NCBI GenBank assembly: GCA_000437515.1
Contig: FR898439.1
Coordinates: 8,653 to 17,252, forward strand
DNA from: Acidiphilium sp. CAG:727
GTDB taxonomy: Bacteria; Bacillota; Clostridia; Christensenellales; Borkfalkiaceae
Direction: 5' to 3'
DNA length: 8,600 nucleotides
The notes beneath the pieces are model-generated. The model searched no databases. It worked only from the letters and a program-made list of their open reading frames with translations, and was not told where the DNA came from. The position numbers were made by a program, and so were the translations under genes. Positions 6,234 to 8,600 of this stretch are shown in pieces (position 1 is the first letter of the stretch; every line of letters starts with the position of its first letter).

Positions 6234-6860
6234 ATGGCTAAATATACAGACGCAAAATGCCGCTTATGCAGACGCGAAGGCGGAAAGTTATTCCTTAAAG
6301 GGGATAAGTGCTATAAAACGTCCTGCCCGTTCGAAAAACGCCCGGTTGCTCCCGGACAGCACGGAGCGGACAGAAAGAAGGTTTCCGAATACGGACTTCA
6401 ACTTCGTGAAAAACAAAAGACCAAGAGAATTTACGGCGTACTCGAAAAACAATTCAGAGAGTACTACGACAAAGCCGATAAGATGAAGGGTATCACCGGC
6501 GAAAACATGCTTTCTCTTCTTGAAAGACGTCTTGATAACGTCGTTTACAGAATGGGCATTGCGGTTTCCCGCGCGCAGGCAAGACAACTCGTTACGCACG
6601 CTCACTTCACCGTAAACGGCCGTCCCGTAGATATCGCTTCTTACGAGATTAAGGTAGGCGACGTCGTCGCGGTTAAAGAAACCAAGAAAGACGCTCCTTA
6701 TTTCGAATCCATAAAGGGAACCGCGAAGAGCGGCAAAATGCCCAAATGGCTCGATTTCGATACCGAAAAACTCGAAGGCAAGATTCTTGCTCTTCCGACC
6801 AGAGAAGATATCGATTCGCAAATCAACGAACAGATGATCGTCGAGTTGTATTCTAAATAA
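6234..6860 (+). CDS. rpsD: 30S ribosomal protein S4 (four-cysteine form)
   Basis: S4 is a primary 16S rRNA binder that starts assembly of the 5' domain, lines the mRNA entry tunnel and, in several bacteria, represses its own operon. The 208-residue product is of normal length. The N-terminal part carries C9, C12, C26 and C31 (CRLC...CYKTSC), the zinc-knuckle pattern of C+ S4 proteins. The S4 RNA-binding domain covers about residues 96-160: LERRLDNVVYRMGIAVSR, ARQLVTHAHFTVNGRPV and GDVVAVKE. HAHF replaces the usual HGHF. The C-terminus, KMPKWLDFD...ALPTREDID...IVELYSK, is typical. ATG 6234 follows AGGAGGT at 6217-6223. Its place between rpsK and rpoA separates this cluster from the Bacillus arrangement. 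Confidence 0.98.
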   Translation: MAKYTDAKCRLCRREGGKLFLKGDKCYKTSCPFEKRPVAPGQHGADRKKVSEYGLQLREKQKTKRIYGVLEKQFREYYDKADKMKGITGENMLSLLERRLDNVVYRMGIAVSRAQARQLVTHAHFTVNGRPVDIASYEIKVGDVVAVKETKKDAPYFESIKGTAKSGKMPKWLDFDTEKLEGKILALPTREDIDSQINEQMIVELYSK

Positions 6861-6884
6861 TATATACCAAAGAAATATTAAAAA

Positions 6885-6890
6885 GGAGGT
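6885..6890 (+). promoter_or_regulatory. Ribosome binding site before the tandem ATGs of rpoA
   Basis: GGAGGT at 6885-6890 (within AAAAGGAGGT) lies in an A/T-rich 38-base gap. It is nine bases (from GGAGG) before the ATG at 6899 and twelve before the second in-frame ATG at 6902. The spacing favours the first. Confidence 0.7.
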
Positions 6891-6898
6891 ATATTACT

Positions 6899-7846
6899 AT
6901 GATGGAAATAGAAACGCCGAAGATAGAAGTTACCGAAAACGAAGACAGATGCTATGCGAAAATAGTCGCAGAGCCGCTTGAAAAAGGTTTCGGCTTAACG
7001 CTCGGCAACGCGCTCAGAAGAACGCTTTTGGCATCTCTTCCCGGCGCGGCGGCGCAAGGCATAAAGTTCGTCAGCGGCGACGTAAAACACGAGTTTTCGA
7101 CCGTTGCCGGTATAAAAGAGGACGTTACCGAGATTATTCTCAACCTCAAAAACGTCGCTTTCAAAACTGCCACTACTCAACCCGACTTCAAGAAAGTTCT
7201 TAAACTTGCCGTCAACGGTCCCGCTGTGGTAACCGCAGGCGACATTGCGCGCGACAGCGAAGTAGAAGTTCTTAATCCCGACGCGTACATCTGTACGATC
7301 GACAAGGGCGGCGTACTCGATATGGAAATAACCGTAGGCAGAGGACGCGGCTACAAGGGCGCGGAAAACAATAAGACCGACGAAATCGATTACATCGCAA
7401 TCGATTCTATCTACACGCCCGTTAAAAAGGTCAGTTACAACGTCGATTCGACTCGCGTGGGGCAAAATACCGATTACGATAAATTGACGCTCGAAGTCTG
7501 GACCAACGGCGCGTTTTCGGGCAAAGAGATTATAAGTCTTGCCGCGCAGATACTCGGCGAACATATCAATCTCTTCTCGCTCAGCAACGTGCTTGAAAAC
7601 ACGATATTAAAGCCCTCCCAGGCGGGACAGGAAATGAAGATAAGAGAAATGAACATAGAAGACATGGATCTTTCCGTTCGTTCGTATAACTGTCTTAAAA
7701 GGGCGAATATTCACACGGTTGACGATTTGACCAAAAAGACCGTAGACGACATGTTAAAGGTGAGAAACCTCGGCAGAAAATCTCTCGACGAAGTTATCGC
7801 CAAACTCAACTCTTACGGTTTATCACTAACGGAAAAGGAGGACTAA
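6899..7846 (+). CDS. rpoA: DNA-directed RNA polymerase subunit alpha
   Basis: The alpha subunit dimerises to start RNA polymerase assembly and uses its C-terminal domain to touch UP-element DNA and activators. The 315-residue product has the usual two domains. The N-terminal domain (about 1-230) shows LEKGFGLTLGNALRR (27-41), LPGAA, HEFSTVAGIKEDVTEIILNLK (about 64-84), GRGRGY, DSIYTPVKKVSYNV and TDYDKLTLEVWTNG. After a linker, the C-terminal domain (about 250-311) has VRSYNCLK with R261 and N264, matching E. coli R265 and N268, and RNLGRKSLDEV with G292, K294 and S295, so its DNA-contact residues are kept. Two ATGs in a row open it (MMEIETPK); the family usually begins M-x-EIE, fitting the first. 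The last codons (AAGGAGGAC) double as the rplQ ribosome binding site. Confidence 0.98.
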   Translation: MMEIETPKIEVTENEDRCYAKIVAEPLEKGFGLTLGNALRRTLLASLPGAAAQGIKFVSGDVKHEFSTVAGIKEDVTEIILNLKNVAFKTATTQPDFKKVLKLAVNGPAVVTAGDIARDSEVEVLNPDAYICTIDKGGVLDMEITVGRGRGYKGAENNKTDEIDYIAIDSIYTPVKKVSYNVDSTRVGQNTDYDKLTLEVWTNGAFSGKEIISLAAQILGEHINLFSLSNVLENTILKPSQAGQEMKIREMNIEDMDLSVRSYNCLKRANIHTVDDLTKKTVDDMLKVRNLGRKSLDEVIAKLNSYGLSLTEKED

Positions 7847-7850
7847 TACA

Positions 7851-8354
7851 ATGTCGGGCAAATTAGGTATGACTACCACTCAGAGAAAAGCGGTTTTAAG
7901 AAATCAGGCTTCTAACCTTTTGTGGTACGGAAGACTCGAAACGACTCTCGGCAGAGCGAAAGAACTTCGCCCTTACGCCGAAAAGATCATAACTCTCGCA
8001 ATGAATACTTATGACGATACGGTTGAAACCACCGTAGTCGTTAAAGATAAAAAGGGTAAAGACGTTACCACGAAAGTGCTTAAAGACGGCCCCAAGAAAC
8101 TTGCTGCGAGAAGAAAGATCATGGCTCTCGTTTACGATCTTCAGGAACAACGCGGTAAAGAAACCATGACCGAGTTCAAGAACAGAACTGCCGGCGTTCG
8201 TCACCCCCTTATCGAGAAGATTTTCAACGAAATCGCTCCCAAGTACGCTCAAAGAGCGGAAGAACTCAAACAGAGAGGCGGTTACACGAGAATTTATCAA
8301 CTCGGTGAGAGAAAAGGCGATGCCGCTCCCACTGCTATAATCGAACTCGTATAA
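7851..8354 (+). CDS. rplQ: 50S ribosomal protein L17, extended form
   Basis: L17 lies near the polypeptide exit tunnel of the large subunit. Family hallmarks are KLGMTTTQRKAVLRNQ (4-19), RLETTLGRAKELR (28-40), EKIITLA (44-50), RRKI, EKIFNEIAPKY and GGYTRIYQLGERKGDAAPTAIIELV-type ending (GGYTRI at 143-148, AIIELV at the end). At 167 residues it is much longer than the roughly 120 of Bacillus subtilis. The extra length lies mainly at about residues 51-87, a charged segment with VVVKDKKGKDVTTKVLKDGP that could be a beta hairpin. A further 13 or so residues lie at about 98-118, and about six before GGYTRI. I recall similar long L17 proteins in other Clostridia, so this is probably lineage-typical. 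ATG 7851 follows AAAAGGAGG at 7833-7841, inside the end of rpoA. It is the last gene of the operon. Confidence 0.96.
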   Translation: MSGKLGMTTTQRKAVLRNQASNLLWYGRLETTLGRAKELRPYAEKIITLAMNTYDDTVETTVVVKDKKGKDVTTKVLKDGPKKLAARRKIMALVYDLQEQRGKETMTEFKNRTAGVRHPLIEKIFNEIAPKYAQRAEELKQRGGYTRIYQLGERKGDAAPTAIIELV

Positions 8355-8377
8355 GTTTGTTTATACAACCGAAAATC

Positions 8378-8413
8378 AACGCTCCGAAGCGGTTTCCGCT
8401 CCGGGGCGTTTTT
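8378..8413 (+). terminator. Intrinsic terminator after rplQ
   Basis: The arm 8378-8392 (AACGCTCCGAAGCGG) pairs with 8396-8410 (CCGCTCCGGGGCGTT) over a TTT loop. That gives 15 positions with one A-C mismatch and one T-G wobble. The arm runs straight into TTTTT at 8409-8413. It begins 23 bases after the rplQ stop, which marks the end of the operon. The strong GC stem and T-run make it a textbook factor-independent terminator. On the other strand there is only a weak A-rich equivalent, so it acts on the + strand. Confidence 0.93.
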
Positions 8414-8439
8414 CTCGTTCGCCACTAAAACATCGCCGT

Positions 8440-8465
8440 ACGCGTCGTCGCGAGCGATGACACGT
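8440..8465. repeat. Hairpin-forming inverted repeat
   Basis: ACG-C-GTCGTCG (8440-8450) pairs with CGATGAC-A-CGT (8455-8465) around a CGAG loop: ten pairs including one G-T, with one C-A mismatch. It has no T-run and no nearby gene to which it clearly belongs. It may be part of the repeat-rich DNA that follows rather than a separate signal. Confidence 0.45.
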
Positions 8466-8472
8466 CCGATTT

Positions 8473-8504
8473 ACGTCATTCTTAACGTAGTGGAGAAAGA
8501 TACT
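8473..8504 (+). repeat. Degenerate dispersed-repeat-like unit A
   Basis: The run starting ACGTCATTCTTAACGTAG and followed by TGGAGAAAGAT resembles, from memory, a family of short intergenic repeats of the form GTCATTCTGA-ACGTAGTGAAGAATCT that is scattered through many bacterial genomes, including uncultured Firmicutes. It lies outside any gene and 60 bases after the terminator T-run. Unit B follows in the same orientation. Family membership is my recollection, not a search result. Confidence 0.4.
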
Positions 8505-8541
8505 TAATAAAACTTACATTGAAGTAAATACGGACGGAGTT

Positions 8542-8574
8542 ATGTCATCCTGAGGTTTACCGAAGTCCTCTCGG
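8542..8574 (+). repeat. Degenerate dispersed-repeat-like unit B
   Basis: ATGTCATCCTGAGG followed by TTTACCGAAGTCCTCTCGG resembles the same recalled family (consensus-like GTCATCCTGAGCG...CCGAAGGATCTCGG). It lies 69 bases downstream of the equivalent point in unit A, in the same orientation. The two share about 11 of the first 20 bases from GTCAT, so they are diverged copies at best. A G/C-tract palindrome follows directly. Confidence 0.4.
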
Positions 8575-8575
8575 C

Positions 8576-8599
8576 CGGGGGGGGCGCCTCCCCTCCCCG
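8576..8599. repeat. G-tract/C-tract palindrome at the window edge
   Basis: C followed by eight Gs (8577-8584), then CGCCT, then CCCC (8590-8593), T, CCCC (8595-8598), G. The arms can pair as nine G-C pairs with one bulged T around a five-base CGCCT loop. It is not followed by visible T-run because the window ends. It could be part of the adjacent repeat, the stem of another terminator, or a place where assembly is unreliable. Confidence 0.5.
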
Positions 8600-8600
8600 C

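Larger units (their letters stand above)
8414..8600. other. Gene-free stretch beyond the operon
   Basis: These 187 bases contain no ORF that I can support on the + strand and no recognisable RNA gene. They hold the hairpin at 8440-8465, repeat-like units A and B, and the terminal G/C palindrome. There is no convincing promoter for a downstream gene in the part that is visible. Confidence 0.6.

Noticed and set aside
6846..6870. TTGTAT with TATATA between rpsD and rpoA as a promoter
   Set aside because: The two motifs are only nine bases apart, and no other -10 fits the right spacing.
1..8354. CRISPR array, tRNA or rRNA genes, insertion sequence, defence or biosynthetic system
   Set aside because: No direct repeats with spacers, no tRNA-like clover leaf and no transposase motif were seen; the stretch is filled by contiguous core translation genes.
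8457..8507. 16-codon ATG frame after the terminator
   Set aside because: No ribosome binding site, very short, and it overlaps the hairpin and repeat-like unit A.
8519..8546. TTGAAG-16-TATGTC as a promoter for a downstream gene
   Set aside because: The -10 matches only three of six consensus bases and overlaps repeat-like unit B; chance match is likely.

Overview
This window is a stretch of the bacterial ribosomal-protein superoperon (the spc operon running into the alpha operon). All fifteen genes lie on the + strand and read in one direction. The order is rplF (cut by the left edge), rplR, rpsE, rpmD, rplO, secY, adk, map, infA, rpmJ, rpsM, rpsK, rpsD, rpoA, rplQ. Every gene is recognisable from conserved family motifs, and none looks broken apart from the edge-truncated rplF.

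Organism: the order secY-adk-map-infA-rpmJ-rpsM-rpsK-rpsD-rpoA-rplQ, strong AGGAGG-type ribosome binding sites, a zinc-lid adenylate kinase, four-cysteine S4 and a long L17 all point to Firmicutes of the class Clostridia. In Bacillus subtilis rpsD is elsewhere and a KOW-domain gene sits between map and infA. Here rpsD is inside the cluster and no KOW gene is present. I cannot name a genus. Base composition looks balanced (about half G+C by eye), which would suit an uncultured gut-type clostridial lineage, but that is inference.

Layout: 1-2096 encodes large- and small-subunit proteins L6, L18, S5, L30 and L15. 2119-4831 holds the secretion channel SecY and, packed tightly behind it, adenylate kinase and methionine aminopeptidase. 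4832-4958 is a non-coding gap able to fold, followed by infA (GTG start) and the very short rpmJ. 5338-5426 is an A-rich gap with two mutually exclusive hairpins. 5427-8354 is the alpha-operon part (S13, S11, S4, RNA polymerase alpha, L17). A strong intrinsic terminator at 8378-8413 closes the operon. 8414-8600 has no gene. It holds a hairpin, two degenerate copies of what looks like a dispersed intergenic repeat, and a G/C-tract palindrome at the window edge.

Together the genes supply ribosome parts, the start of translation (IF1), processing of new proteins (Map), their export (SecY), nucleotide balance (Adk) and the core of transcription (RpoA), so they are co-expressed with growth rate. 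I see no previously undescribed system here. The points worth checking are the missing KOW gene and folded infA leader, the enlarged L17, the alternative hairpins before rpsM, and the repeat-like DNA after the terminator.
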